Of a DNA stretch of 64,000 bases, positions 10,260 through 19,515 are shown one piece after another (within the stretch, counting starts at the first letter, position 1; each line of letters starts with the position of its first letter). The stretch comes from Roseburia hominis. GTDB taxonomy: Bacteria > Bacillota > Clostridia > Lachnospirales > Lachnospiraceae. Under the pieces are notes generated by a model that saw only the letters and a program-made list of their open reading frames with translations, was not told the origin of the DNA and did not search any database. The translations under genes and the position numbers were made by a program. The stretch covers positions 62,001 through 126,000 of the forward strand of contig NZ_JADYUI010000006.1 of NCBI RefSeq assembly GCF_021531695.1, in the 5' to 3' direction.

Positions 10260-11012
10260 TTAACCAAAACGTCCTGTAATATAATCTTCTGTTCTTTTAT
10301 CTTTCGGCATGGAAAATAACTGCTCTGTCTGACCATGCTCTACCAATTCTCCCAACAGGAAAAATGCTGTTTCATCTGAAACACGCGTTGCCTGCTGCAT
10401 ATTATGTGTCACCATGACGATTGTATATTTTTCTTTTAATTCCAACACCAGATCTTCGATTTTAGAAGTAGAAATCGGATCAAGTGCAGATGTCGGCTCA
10501 TCCATTAAAATTACTTCCGGTTCTACGGCAAGTGCTCTTGCAATACATAAACGCTGCTGCTGTCCACCGGAAAGACCTAAGGCACTCTTTTTTAAACGAT
10601 CCTTTAATTCATCCCAGATTGCTGCCTGCTTTAATGATTTTTCCACAATAGCATCCAGTTTTGCCTTGGAGCGGATTCCATGAGTTCTCGGACCATAAGC
10701 AATATTATCATAAATACTCATCGGAAATGGATTCGGGCTCTGGAATACCATGCCAACACGCTTTCTTAAATGATTTACATCCATGTTTCCATAAATTTCT
10801 TCACCGTCCAATAAGATTTCGCCGGTAATTTTACATCCTTCCACCAAATCATTCATTCGGTTTAAAGATTTTAAAAAAGTAGATTTACCACAACCACTTG
10901 GTCCGATAAATGCTGTGATTTCATTTTTATGAATATCCAGATTAACGTCTTTTAATGCATGAAAATTGCCATAATATAAATTCATATTACGAATAGTAAA
11001 TTTATTCTCCAT
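10260..11012 (-). CDS. pstB: Phosphate ABC transporter ATP-binding protein PstB
   Basis: The cytoplasmic ATPase of the high-affinity phosphate importer, 250 aa. Visible motifs are Walker [17 protein letters not shown] (near residues 37-52), the signature [16 protein letters not shown], Walker [14 protein letters not shown] and the switch histidine in MVTHNM. The SLNRMNDL segment after Walker A and the [16 protein letters not shown]-loop are typical of PstB. It lies 12 nt after pstA and has an AGGAGA ribosome site. It works with PstA and PstC at the membrane. Confidence 0.97.
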   Translation of the reverse strand: MENKFTIRNMNLYYGNFHALKDVNLDIHKNEITAFIGPSGCGKSTFLKSLNRMNDLVEGCKITGEILLDGEEIYGNMDVNHLRKRVGMVFQSPNPFPMSIYDNIAYGPRTHGIRSKAKLDAIVEKSLKQAAIWDELKDRLKKSALGLSGGQQQRLCIARALAVEPEVILMDEPTSALDPISTSKIEDLVLELKEKYTIVMVTHNMQQATRVSDETAFFLLGELVEHGQTEQLFSMPKDKRTEDYITGRFG

Positions 11013-11024
11013 AAGATTCTCCTA

Positions 11025-11864
11025 TCAGTGTTTTTCTAATTTCTTTGCAATACCGGATGAGAGCATATTGATAAAGATTACAAGTACCAAAAGCACAACC
11101 GCTGTTGCATATGCCTCATTGGTATTTAGTCCTTCCTTGGAAAGATTATACATATGTACCGATAAGGTTCTTGTAGAATCAAAAATACTTTTTGGCACTT
11201 TTGCTACCGTACCCGCGGTATAAATAAGTGCTGCCGTCTCACCGACAATACGTCCGATTGATAAGATAATACCGGAAAGAATTCCCGGAACTGCTGCCGG
11301 TAATACAATACGAAAAACCGTACGAAGCTTGCCTGCTCCAAGTCCAAAACTTGCCTCCCTGTAGGAATCCGGCACCGCAAGTAACGCTTCTTCTGTTGTT
11401 CGCATGATAACCGGAAGTACCATGATTGCAAGCGTAAATGCACCGGATAAAAGAGAATAACTCCAATTACAGGTACCGACAAAAAATAACATTCCAAACA
11501 ATCCGTATACAATGGATGGAATCCCGGTCAGAGTCTCTGCCGTAATCCGAACCAGTCCTACTACTTTATTTCCTTTTTTTGCATATTCCGTCAGATACAC
11601 TGCCGCAAAAATACCAAGCGGTGCTGCAATAAGAAGTGTAAGAACTGTCATAAGAAGCGTATTTATAATACTTGGAAGCATCGAAACATTTTCTGAATTA
11701 TACTCCCACTCAAATAAAGACAGCTTCAAATGCGGAACACCTTTTACTAAAATATAAAGCACCAGAAAGCCAAGCACACTTACCGTAAAAGCTGCTGCCA
11801 GATAGGTGAAAATACGAAGGATCAGGGAACCCGGATGATTTTTATATACTTTTAATTTTTCCAT
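11025..11864 (-). CDS. pstA: Phosphate ABC transporter permease PstA
   Basis: A 279-aa integral membrane permease with about six membrane segments. The binding-protein-dependent transport motif is visible in the EASFGLGAGKLRTVFRIVLPAAVPG region near residues 170-194, the loop that contacts PstB. PstA pairs with PstC to form the phosphate channel. Its ATG directly follows the pstC stop (TAA ATG), so the two are probably translated in a coupled way. Confidence 0.95.
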   Translation of the reverse strand: MEKLKVYKNHPGSLILRIFTYLAAAFTVSVLGFLVLYILVKGVPHLKLSLFEWEYNSENVSMLPSIINTLLMTVLTLLIAAPLGIFAAVYLTEYAKKGNKVVGLVRITAETLTGIPSIVYGLFGMLFFVGTCNWSYSLLSGAFTLAIMVLPVIMRTTEEALLAVPDSYREASFGLGAGKLRTVFRIVLPAAVPGILSGIILSIGRIVGETAALIYTAGTVAKVPKSIFDSTRTLSVHMYNLSKEGLNTNEAYATAVVLLVLVIFINMLSSGIAKKLEKH

Positions 11865-12716
11865 TTATTCCACCGTCCTTCTTTTTAAAATTGAAAACAA
11901 AAGGTTTATAATAAGAATAAACACAAACAATACAACACCTGTTGCGATTAATGCTTCTCTGTGTAAATCAGCCGCATATCCCATTTCAATTACGATATTG
12001 GCTGTCAAAGTACGTATCCCTTTAAAAATTCCTTTCGGCATTCTTGCCTGATTTCCAGCCACCATAATAACTGCCATGGTCTCTCCTATCGCTCTTCCGA
12101 CTCCCAGAATTACTCCTGCCAGAATTCCGGATTTTGCAGCAGGAACCACAGTCAAAAATACACTTCTCTCATGTGTCGCGCCAAGTGCGAGTGCTCCTTC
12201 ATAATATTTGTTTGGCACTGCACGGATTGCCGATTCTGCCACTCCTATGATACTTGGCAAAATCATGATTCCAAGCAGAATGGATGCCGTAAATATGCTA
12301 TTTCCGTTTCCTTTAAAATGTTCTCTCGTCCAAGGTACCAATACACAAAGACCAAAAAATCCATAAACAACGGATGGAATCCCTGCAAGCAAATCTACAC
12401 CAGGTTTTAAAATCCGATATAATTTTTGCGGACAAAATCTTGCCAGAAATACCGCCGTTAAAATTCCAACCGGAACTCCGATAAGAAGTGCTCCTGCTGT
12501 CACATAAATACTCCCCAGTATCATTGGCAGAATACCAAATTTATTATTTCCCGGTTTCCACAGTTTCCCCCCGACAAACTCGAACAATCCGATTTCTTTT
12601 ATTGCCGGCACACCATTCATAAACAAAAAGATACAAATCAGTGCAACCGCAAGAATACTGACACACGCTGCCAGAAGAAACAGCAGTTCCATTCCTTTTT
12701 CTTTTACTTTTCTCAT
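11865..12716 (-). CDS. pstC: Phosphate ABC transporter permease PstC
   Basis: A 283-aa permease. The N-terminal membrane segment LLFLLAACVSILAVALICIFLFM is followed by a periplasm-facing loop with LWKPGNNKFGILPMILGS, a hallmark of PstC. The cytoplasmic coupling loop is EGALALGATHERSVFLTVVPAAKSG. It lies 115 nt downstream of pstS, separated by a hairpin, so pstCAB-phoU may be transcribed at lower level than pstS. The ribosome site before the ATG is only moderate (AGGGA). Confidence 0.95.
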   Translation of the reverse strand: MRKVKEKGMELLFLLAACVSILAVALICIFLFMNGVPAIKEIGLFEFVGGKLWKPGNNKFGILPMILGSIYVTAGALLIGVPVGILTAVFLARFCPQKLYRILKPGVDLLAGIPSVVYGFFGLCVLVPWTREHFKGNGNSIFTASILLGIMILPSIIGVAESAIRAVPNKYYEGALALGATHERSVFLTVVPAAKSGILAGVILGVGRAIGETMAVIMVAGNQARMPKGIFKGIRTLTANIVIEMGYAADLHREALIATGVVLFVFILIINLLFSILKRRTVE

Positions 12717-12780
12717 ACTATTTAATCCCTTATCCCGTTTTTCCTATGTAGAAACGATATACTCGCATACATAAACCGGA

Positions 12781-12807
12781 AAAAGAGCTGTATTTTTAAC
12801 AGCCCTT
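12781..12807 (-). terminator. Hairpin between pstS and pstC (partial terminator or processing site)
   Basis: On the minus strand AAGGGCTGT pairs with ACAGCTCTT around an ATTTTTA-type loop, followed by a short T run. It lies just after the pstS stop. Partial termination here would allow more PstS than permease, the usual ratio for binding-protein operons. Confidence 0.65.
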
Positions 12808-12831
12808 CTTTTCCGTCATTTTTTAACGATT

Positions 12832-13812
12832 TTATTCTTCTACTTCTTCCCAAGTAGTAACATCGCCTCTAAAGATACTGTTTACCTGATCTTTGGTAAG
12901 TTCTTCGATTGGATTGTTCTTATTTACGATAACTGCAATACCATCTTTTGCGATAACTGTTGGAGTAAGTCCTCCGTCAAGTTCTGTATCCTTTAACTCT
13001 CTGGACGCCATTCCGATATCACAAGTTCCGTCCATAGCTGCTGTCATACCTGTAGTAGAATCACTTTCCTGGATTTCAATCTCTGCACCGGTATTTACTT
13101 TCTGATATGCTTCCTGTAATTTTTCCATAACCGGTGTTACGGAAGAAGAACCAGCGATTACAATTTTTCCTGTTGCGCCATTTGATTCAAACGCAGCTGC
13201 ATCAGAAGCTTTAATGTAACCATTGTCTTCAATAATTGCCTGTCCATCTGCGCTCAAAATGTAATTAATAAAATCCTGTGTTATTTCGCTTACATCACCT
13301 TTTGTTGCAATGTTAAATGGTCTTGCAATTGTATAACTTCCATTATTGATATTCTCTGCGGTTGGTTCTGCTCCGTCAATCCATACTGCCTTTACCGTAT
13401 CGTTCAAAGAACCAAGAGAAGAGTATCCGATTGCATAATCATCACCTGCAACTGTTGTCATCACGATTTCTGTGCTGTTTGCAATGATCGCTTCTTCTGT
13501 TGTATAGTCTATTTTCTCGCCATTTGCATCTTTTTCTTCTACTCCGAATAATTCGATAAATGCTCCTCTTGTACCAGAACCATCTTCTCTGGATACTACG
13601 GAAATATCAGAACTTTTATCAAAGTCTGTACCTTCTTCGTCAGCTTCGCTTTCTTTTTCTTCTTCTTCTGCTGCATCTGTATCCTCAGAAGTTTCTGCAC
13701 TGTCAGTTGTCGCAGCACTTGAATCTGCCGTTGTATCACTTGTACTTCCGCATCCTGCCAATGCTCCAACTGTTAACAAGCCACATACCAATAAACACAT
13801 TTTTCTTTTCAT
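12832..13812 (-). CDS. pstS: Phosphate-binding lipoprotein PstS with circularly permuted domain order
   Basis: A 326-aa surface lipoprotein that captures phosphate for PstCAB. The signal peptide ends in a lipobox (LAGC, Cys21), followed by an acidic Ser/Thr/Glu-rich linker to about residue 67. The order of conserved blocks is unusual. REDGSGTRGAF, normally in the middle of PstS, comes first (residues 75-85), with the DFINYILS and NGYI blocks after it. The block that normally opens mature PstS (IAGSSSVTP, about 219-227) comes later, followed by SDSTTGM and the NSIFRGDVTTWEEV block at the very C-terminus. This is what a circular permutation of the two-lobed fold would give. The start has GGAGG 8 nt upstream, and a Pho box precedes it. 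Confidence 0.93.
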   Translation of the reverse strand: MKRKMCLLVCGLLTVGALAGCGSTSDTTADSSAATTDSAETSEDTDAAEEEEKESEADEEGTDFDKSSDISVVSREDGSGTRGAFIELFGVEEKDANGEKIDYTTEEAIIANSTEIVMTTVAGDDYAIGYSSLGSLNDTVKAVWIDGAEPTAENINNGSYTIARPFNIATKGDVSEITQDFINYILSADGQAIIEDNGYIKASDAAAFESNGATGKIVIAGSSSVTPVMEKLQEAYQKVNTGAEIEIQESDSTTGMTAAMDGTCDIGMASRELKDTELDGGLTPTVIAKDGIAVIVNKNNPIEELTKDQVNSIFRGDVTTWEEVEE

Positions 13813-13844
13813 AAAGTTTTTCCTCCATTTCGTTTTACAGACTT

Positions 13845-13910
13845 ATTCTACGGGCAGTATGTAAAATGCAAAACCAGCTTTCTGTAAATTATTTGTAAAA
13901 CTTATGTAAG
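13845..13910 (-). promoter_or_regulatory. PhoP box and promoter upstream of pstS
   Basis: Minus-strand repeats CTTACA (13905-13910), TTTACA (13894-13899) and TTTACA (13883-13888) are spaced exactly 11 bp. A further TTTACA lies at 13860-13865, 23 bp on. A plausible -10 (TAGAAT) lies at 13845-13850, 9 bp past the last repeat. This is the B. subtilis-type PhoP box layout in front of the first gene of the pst operon. Confidence 0.82.
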
Positions 13911-13969
13911 GACTGCACAAAAGTGTGCAAAGCACACTCCTGTGTTTCAATAAACATTTCCTATACAAC

Positions 13970-14006
13970 AAAAAATGCACCTCTATCATTTCTGATAAAG
14001 ATGCAT
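13970..14006 (-). terminator. Rho-independent terminator of the chemoreceptor gene
   Basis: Minus strand: a 14-bp stem (ATGCATCTTTATCA against TGATAGAGGTGCAT, with G-T pairs), loop GAAA, then a run of six T. It is followed by the TTGTTGTATAGG motif seen after two other terminators in this window. Confidence 0.88.
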
Positions 14007-14048
14007 CTTTTCATTTATTATTTTATTTTTATATCATTGCGCTTGTAC

Positions 14049-15827
14049 TTATACAATAAACCGTGCCACATTTTTCTGCATACCTTCTGCCGAGCTTCCT
14101 GCTGTCTTTGCCTTTTCCAAGACATTGGACGATCCATTTACAATACTTACTGTCTTTTCTGCGATATTTGTCGTTCCCTGTGCCCCATCATTTGCTGCTG
14201 CGCTGATTCCTTTGATTGCTTCTAAAACACCATCAATGCTTGCCAACAATTCTTCTGATGTTGCACTGAAATCTGCGACCAGATCGTTTACATTGGCAGC
14301 ATCGTTATTATAAGCATCTGCCATCTGTTCAAACATATCAAAACTTCCCACTACTTCTGTATCAACAAAAGATAAAAGTTTGTTTGCATCGACACTTAAG
14401 TTCGTCATTGCTTTACTTACACTGTCTGTTACACTCTGAATATTAGCAACTGCATCCTGTGACTGCTCTGCCAGGTTTCTGATTTCATCTGCAACAACTG
14501 CAAATCCCTTTCCTGCTTCTCCTGCTCTTGCCGCCTCAATGGATGCATTTAATGCAAGCAGATTCGTCTGACCGGTAATATTTAAAATGGATTCTGCTAA
14601 AACCCCGATCTGATCTACTACCTTAGCTTCCTCTAAAGCAGTCTCAAGACCTCCTCTGATCTCCTGTAGCATATTTGTCACTTTCTGGCGATTTTCACCT
14701 GCAGCATCTTTCGTTTCACTGGCTCTCCTATGTATTTCTTCTGCCTCCTCTGCTCCATCCTGTGCACGTGTCGCAATTCCTTTTGCTGCAATTTCTATTT
14801 CCTGAGACATCATATTAATCTGGTCTGCAGATGCTGCTGTCTCTTCCATGCTTGCTGCCAGTTCTTCTGTTGTTGCAGAAACATCTTCAATCTCAGAGTT
14901 GAGTGATGAGATATTTGCATTGATATCCTGCACAACCAGATCAATATTTCCGGAATCCGTTTTTACCTCACCGATCAACTGCTGCATTGTTGTCCTCATT
15001 GTCTTAAGTGCATTTGCCAGTTCTCCAAAATCATCTTTTCTGGAAAGACAACTTTGTTTCATCTCTTTTGTAAAATCACCGCCCGCTATAATCTCAATCT
15101 GATCCATTACCAGTCTTAATGTCTTTGTAATATCAACTGCGATTCCACCTGCTAATATTACTACTGCAATTAAAGCCACAAGACAACTTCCAATCAGGGT
15201 ATACGATTTTTTCATCGCATAGCTTACAAAAGCCTCATCCTGCTCGGCAATGGCATCATCAATATAATCAGTATAATTTCCGGTACCTACCACCCAGTCA
15301 AATGGCTCAAAATATGCACTGTAAGAACGTTTTGGTGACGATTCGGTTTCTCCTTCTTTCGGAAATACATAATCTACATAACCGCCCCCATCTTCTACTG
15401 CAACACGGATAATTTCTTTTACCATCTGATAACCGTCCGCATCTTTCGTCTCCATGCGGTTTGTTCCCTCGGTGTCACTTCCTAAAAGCACAACGTTTGT
15501 TCCGTCTGATTCATCAATCCAGAAATAACCTGCCTCCCCATAACGCATCTCACGCACTTCATCCGCCGCTAATTTTTTTGCCTCTTCTAACGTATACTTG
15601 CCGGCTTCATACTCTGCGTTTATTTCCTGCAATAATGAAATTACCCCATCTACCTGTTCTTTAATACTCTGGTCATAACTTGCTCTTGTGGATGCTTCCA
15701 TGCTTTCGATGGCTTTATCCTTCACATCCATCATGTTTTTTACCGATAGGGTACTTCCTGTAATTACCAAAACTGCGACCAGCAAAATAATAATACTTAA
15801 TTTTGTCTTTACTTTTAAATTCTTCAT
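14049..15827 (-). CDS. Methyl-accepting chemotaxis protein with single Cache domain
   Basis: A 592-aa transmembrane chemoreceptor. After the N-terminal membrane anchor (about residues 6-27) comes a periplasmic single-Cache (sCache_2-like) domain with the GYFWID and [10 protein letters not shown] blocks. A second membrane segment lies near 195-220, then a HAMP region and a long signalling domain. Its tip has the invariant hairpin ([27 protein letters not shown]). It would relay ligand binding to CheA/CheW; no che genes lie nearby. The start at 15827 is preferred over 15875 because AGGGGG lies 9 nt upstream of [10 protein letters not shown]. The pst operon lies downstream in the same direction, separated by a terminator. 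Confidence 0.93.
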   Translation of the reverse strand: MKNLKVKTKLSIIILLVAVLVITGSTLSVKNMMDVKDKAIESMEASTRASYDQSIKEQVDGVISLLQEINAEYEAGKYTLEEAKKLAADEVREMRYGEAGYFWIDESDGTNVVLLGSDTEGTNRMETKDADGYQMVKEIIRVAVEDGGGYVDYVFPKEGETESSPKRSYSAYFEPFDWVVGTGNYTDYIDDAIAEQDEAFVSYAMKKSYTLIGSCLVALIAVVILAGGIAVDITKTLRLVMDQIEIIAGGDFTKEMKQSCLSRKDDFGELANALKTMRTTMQQLIGEVKTDSGNIDLVVQDINANISSLNSEIEDVSATTEELAASMEETAASADQINMMSQEIEIAAKGIATRAQDGAEEAEEIHRRASETKDAAGENRQKVTNMLQEIRGGLETALEEAKVVDQIGVLAESILNITGQTNLLALNASIEAARAGEAGKGFAVVADEIRNLAEQSQDAVANIQSVTDSVSKAMTNLSVDANKLLSFVDTEVVGSFDMFEQMADAYNNDAANVNDLVADFSATSEELLASIDGVLEAIKGISAAANDGAQGTTNIAEKTVSIVNGSSNVLEKAKTAGSSAEGMQKNVARFIV

Positions 15828-15975
15828 AATATAAGTCCCCCTTCTGTGCATTATAGGCCTTGTGTTTTTGTGCATTTTTCATTGCATTTTATCAATTTCT
15901 TTTTATATTTTATCATTTTTTAACAAATATATCAAGGGGCTAACTCATACTTTACCTATCTTTTACATAACTAAA

Positions 15976-16569
15976 TCATTGAATCCCAACTGCCTCTTTC
16001 GCCAGACGGTCTGCTTCTTCATTTCCCTCCACGCCGGAATGTCCTTTTACCTTTACAAAATGAATTTTCAGCTTATCATGAATGGAACTGACATAGTCGT
16101 AATAAGCAATCGTTCCTTTTTTATTCCGCTTCCATGCCCCTGTTGCCCACATTTCAATTCCCATATAATCATAATAAATAATCAGTTCTTTCACTCCAAG
16201 ATCAACTGCCTTTTGCATGGCAGCCATGCTTCCAAGGACTTCACCTGCCACATTTCGCATGGATGCCATTTCTTCTTCCGTACCGGAGCCCTGCAAAATC
16301 TCTCTTCTCCCATCATGCTCTAAAAAGCCGCCATATCCATAGGTCTTCGTTACCGGATTAAAAGAACCATCCACAAATGCATAAGGCAAATTTTCCTGTA
16401 CTGCATTCGAATCCTTTCCATTCCCCATAAATGCTTCTGCCTCTTCTCTGGTTGAAAAGCTTTTATACTGTGCGTTTTTAAATCCATGTACCATTTCCTT
16501 ACAGATATCCCAATTATCATAAATTCCAGGTGTCTTTCCCACACGGACTGCATAAAATTTCTTTGCCAT
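15976..16569 (-). CDS. rnhA: Ribonuclease H with viroplasmin-like N-terminal domain
   Basis: A 197-aa RNase HI. The N-terminal 50 residues (KKFYAVRVGKTPGIYDNW...FMGNG) form the viroplasmin/caulimovirus VI domain that binds RNA-DNA hybrids in many Firmicutes enzymes. The catalytic domain shows the acidic residues in AFVDGSFN, AGEVLG, IYYDYMG and EEADRLA, and the VKGHSGVEGNEEAD block. It degrades RNA in RNA-DNA hybrids in the cytoplasm. GAGAGGAA lies before the ATG. It appears to be a single-gene unit. Confidence 0.94.
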   Translation of the reverse strand: MAKKFYAVRVGKTPGIYDNWDICKEMVHGFKNAQYKSFSTREEAEAFMGNGKDSNAVQENLPYAFVDGSFNPVTKTYGYGGFLEHDGRREILQGSGTEEEMASMRNVAGEVLGSMAAMQKAVDLGVKELIIYYDYMGIEMWATGAWKRNKKGTIAYYDYVSSIHDKLKIHFVKVKGHSGVEGNEEADRLAKEAVGIQ

Positions 16570-16679
16570 AACTGTTTTTCCTCTCTGCGCAATCTTTTTA
16601 TGATATTATCACACATCCATGTACATTTTACCATAGCCTGCAAAACGTTTTTGATTCTATTGGAAATTTTCATGAACTT

Positions 16680-17315
16680 ATGAATATCCTAATTAATGAA
16701 AATATAAGAAATGAGATTTTTATGGATTATTTAAGTACTCCTTCTAATGACCCCCCTGTCACAGAAACCAGAATTGAAATTCGAAATGCAATCATACAGA
16801 TTATTACGTATAACCGTAACAATGCAAATGTTCTAATTGCCTATAATGAACCTGAAAGTGATTGTCCCTGTGAAGAAAAAATGCTGAATCTGATTGTAAA
16901 CAGACGCACCAAAATCCTTGACGAAAACGGAGATTATTTGTCCGTCAGCGAATTAGGGCGCGGCATGATTGTGAATGTCACTGCTTCCGCAGAAATGACA
17001 AAAAGTATTCCTCCACAAAGCGTTGCCTACCGGATTCAGATACAGAATCGCCCAATGACAGAAAATGTAATTATTACTCGTATCTTAAATGTAGATGCAA
17101 AACGCCAGTATATCCTTACCATGAGCAATCATAACCCTTCTTCCATCATCCAGTTTATGGTATCACCAAACACCATTATTTTAGATGCCTCCGGAAATCA
17201 GATTGGTTTAGAGCAGCTGGCTGTCGGCATGCGGGTAAGTATTGCCCATGCTGCCTTTATGACGGCAAGTATTCCACCACAGACTACTGCCTTTGTAATA
17301 CAAGTCTTAAGGTAA
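16680..17315 (+). CDS. Two-repeat protein of unknown function
   Basis: I do not recognise a family. The 211-aa protein is two homologous repeats of about 80-90 residues. The first ends GRGMIVNVTASAEMTKSIPPQSVAYRIQI (near 94-122) and the second AVGMRVSIAHAAFMTASIPPQTTAFVIQV (near 181-209). Each repeat is strand-rich and contains a TxILD segment (TKILDENGDYL, TIILDASGNQI), suggesting two small beta-barrels. No signal peptide or membrane segment is seen. A start at 16722 (MDYLSTPSNDPP) is equally likely, as neither ATG has a strong ribosome site. It is a single gene followed by a bidirectional terminator. Confidence 0.75.
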   Translation: MNILINENIRNEIFMDYLSTPSNDPPVTETRIEIRNAIIQIITYNRNNANVLIAYNEPESDCPCEEKMLNLIVNRRTKILDENGDYLSVSELGRGMIVNVTASAEMTKSIPPQSVAYRIQIQNRPMTENVIITRILNVDAKRQYILTMSNHNPSSIIQFMVSPNTIILDASGNQIGLEQLAVGMRVSIAHAAFMTASIPPQTTAFVIQVLR

Positions 17316-17329
17316 CCTATACAACAAAA
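17316..17329. repeat. CCTATACAACAAAA motif, copy beside a terminator
   Basis: The same 14-mer occurs at 13960-13973 and, with one change, at 19547-19560, with an inverted partial copy at 19516-19530. On the minus strand it reads TTTTGTTGTATAGG and each copy lies directly after a terminator hairpin. Confidence 0.6.
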
Positions 17330-17388
17330 GAAAGACAATAAACACTGCCCATCCCTCGACTAAGGATACGCTGTATTTATTGTCTTTT
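17330..17388. terminator. Bidirectional terminator between converging genes
   Basis: AAAGACAATAAA pairs perfectly with TTTATTGTCTTT around a GC-richer loop of about 33 nt. T runs on the plus strand end the two-repeat protein gene; the minus strand (CTTTTGTTG) serves the cupin gene. Confidence 0.85.
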
Positions 17389-17495
17389 TATAAAAAGCTA
17401 TTCCCCATAACTCTCCCGCTTGAATATCGCTCAAATTTATAATACTATACTGTCCCAAAAGCGTCAACCATTTTTTGAATATTGTTCAATTTTTT

Positions 17496-17981
17496 TCAAT
17501 TTCTAGTTAATTTTTCTATTACATCCTTATATTTTGGATACTTATGCAGTAATTCCTGTCTCTCATACAAATAAAACTCTTCATAGCGAAACCCCGGTGC
17601 CACCATGCATCCCACAAGACTGTATCCCTCCTCTTCTTTTGCAGAACCAAAGATATATCCTTTCGGAACTAAAATCTGTGGCACTTCTCCTTTTTCTAAG
17701 TTAAGTCCCAGTTTTGGTGCCAGAAGTTCTCCCTCCGGCGAAATCATATAAATCGTTAATGCACTTCCATCATGAAAATACCATACCTCATCCGATTCCA
17801 ATCTGTGAAAATGAGATACCTCATCTTTTTGCAACAAAAAATAGATGCTACTCCACAAATTTCTCTTTGCATCTCCTCTTACGGCTATCGTATCCTCTCC
17901 CAGAAGACATTCCTTAAAATAGCCCCCTTCCACATGTGGCTCCATTTCCAATTTATCAATATAATACTGTGCTGTTTTCAT
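17496..17981 (-). CDS. Cupin domain protein (DUF985 family)
   Basis: A 161-aa single-domain cupin. The family pattern is clear: HVEGGYFKE near the start, SSIYFLLQKDEVSHFHRLESDEVWYFHDG in the core, and GCMVAPGFRYEEFYL near the end. The HFHR and later residues are likely metal or ligand contacts. The family is related to RmlC-like epimerases, but its substrate is not established, so no function is assigned. Two in-frame upstream starts exist (GTG at 18002, ATG at 17993). The ATG at 17981 fits the GGAAGG site and the usual family N-terminus best. Confidence 0.88.
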   Translation of the reverse strand: MKTAQYYIDKLEMEPHVEGGYFKECLLGEDTIAVRGDAKRNLWSSIYFLLQKDEVSHFHRLESDEVWYFHDGSALTIYMISPEGELLAPKLGLNLEKGEVPQILVPKGYIFGSAKEEEGYSLVGCMVAPGFRYEEFYLYERQELLHKYPKYKDVIEKLTRN

Positions 17982-18064
17982 TCTTATCGTCATTCCTTCC
18001 ACCGAAATTAATGCCTTTATTATATCGCATTTTTACAAAAATGTCTCCTAAACATCTGCTACTT

Positions 18065-19372
18065 TTATTTGCACTCCTTCTTTAATAATTCCTCTACCTT
18101 GAAGAAGCGAAGAAGAATTACCGTAAGCACAAGACAAATCACCGGAATTCCAATAAAGCCAATATTAATAAAGAACTTTTCCAAATCCGTCTGCTGCTGA
18201 TTCGGAACATAGCCGCCAAGTCCCATTAAACCGGTAAACAACGTAACATTCAAGCCAAATGTTAATTTTGCGACAAAACTATCCAATGAGGAAAGGATAC
18301 CTGCTGCCTGAATACCGGACTTCATTTCACAATAATCCACCACATCTGCCAAAAGTGAAAAACGCATTCCCATAAGAAATCCCAGTGCATACCATACCAA
18401 AGCAGTTCCAAGAATTAACATCACGACATTATTGTTCGAGAAAATGAAAAGAATATTGCCTACAAATGCTATGAAACACATCAAATACATGGATTTCTTC
18501 TTACCGATTTTTTTTGCAAAAAAAGCCAGACAGGATTGACCAAGAATCATACAAACAGATGTCACAGCTGCCTGAATCGGAATCATACTTTCATTTTCAA
18601 CAACATACTTGTAATAATAAACAACACCTGCCTGCTTTACTGCAAAACCGAGCATAAAAACAAACATAATGAAAATAAATAAAATATATTGACCATTGAC
18701 CGCCTTTATTCCCTGGCGAAACGTAACTTTTTCAGATTTTACGGATTCTACCGATTCTCTTGTATTTGCAAACGCAAAGAAGAAAAGCAATACTGCAATT
18801 ACAGAGAAAATACCAATCGTATAGGTATAACTATGTGGATTATCATTCCCACCGAAACGATTAATTAACGGCGTAGCAAATGTAGTAACACAAAAACTAC
18901 CGATCGCTGCCATAATCATACGGAACGTTACTAATATGTTACGCTCATTTGCATCATCCGTCAGACTCGGTAAAATGGCGGATAACGGCGTATTTACAAG
19001 TGTATATCCTGTACTTACCAGATTAAACGTAATAAAAGCGTAGATAACCATCTTTACATCACTGTCAAAATTTGGCATATAAAAAGTTAAAATGGCAAAA
19101 ACAGCAAGTGGCACTGCACCAAAAAGGAAATATGGTCTGCATTTTCCCCACTTTGTTCGGGTACGGTCTACAATTACTCCCATCAGGACATCGGTACAAG
19201 CATCCACAAACTTCGATATCAGCATAATCGCAATTACCGTTGCACCATTCATTTTTACAACATCTGTATAAAATACAGCAAGATAAGTTGTAATCATTGG
19301 CCACACAAAATTACTGGCCATGTCTGCTGCACCAAAACCCAAACGCTGGCGCATTACAAATTTCTTATTCAT
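18065..19372 (-). CDS. Sugar:cation symporter, GPH family (MelB/XynB-like)
   Basis: A 435-aa major facilitator protein with about 12 membrane segments. The N-terminus (RQRLGFGAADMASNFVWPMITTYLAVFYTDV) and the VDRTRTKWGKCRPYFLFGAVP loop are diagnostic of the glycoside-pentoside-hexuronide:cation symporters. The likely substrate is a glycoside or uronide taken up with Na+ or H+; the sequence alone does not say which. It is a single gene. A perfect 14-bp LacI-type palindrome lies about 90 bp upstream of its start, so it is probably repressed by a LacI regulator encoded elsewhere. Confidence 0.9.
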   Translation of the reverse strand: MNKKFVMRQRLGFGAADMASNFVWPMITTYLAVFYTDVVKMNGATVIAIMLISKFVDACTDVLMGVIVDRTRTKWGKCRPYFLFGAVPLAVFAILTFYMPNFDSDVKMVIYAFITFNLVSTGYTLVNTPLSAILPSLTDDANERNILVTFRMIMAAIGSFCVTTFATPLINRFGGNDNPHSYTYTIGIFSVIAVLLFFFAFANTRESVESVKSEKVTFRQGIKAVNGQYILFIFIMFVFMLGFAVKQAGVVYYYKYVVENESMIPIQAAVTSVCMILGQSCLAFFAKKIGKKKSMYLMCFIAFVGNILFIFSNNNVVMLILGTALVWYALGFLMGMRFSLLADVVDYCEMKSGIQAAGILSSLDSFVAKLTFGLNVTLFTGLMGLGGYVPNQQQTDLEKFFINIGFIGIPVICLVLTVILLRFFKVEELLKKECK

Positions 19373-19460
19373 TCTAATTCCTCTCTCTAACTTTCTTTTA
19401 TCTCCATTGCTTTTTACAGCAACGTTTACAATTATAGCAGGAATTATACAAAATGTATAC

Positions 19461-19474
19461 TGGTAACGTTACCA
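19461..19474. promoter_or_regulatory. LacI-family operator upstream of the GPH symporter
   Basis: TGGTAACGTTACCA is a perfect 14-bp palindrome with the central CG typical of LacI/GalR operators. Minus-strand TATAAT elements follow toward the symporter gene. Confidence 0.7.
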
Positions 19475-19515
19475 TTTCAAGAAAAAAATACAATTTTTGT
19501 GCGATTTTACCATTT

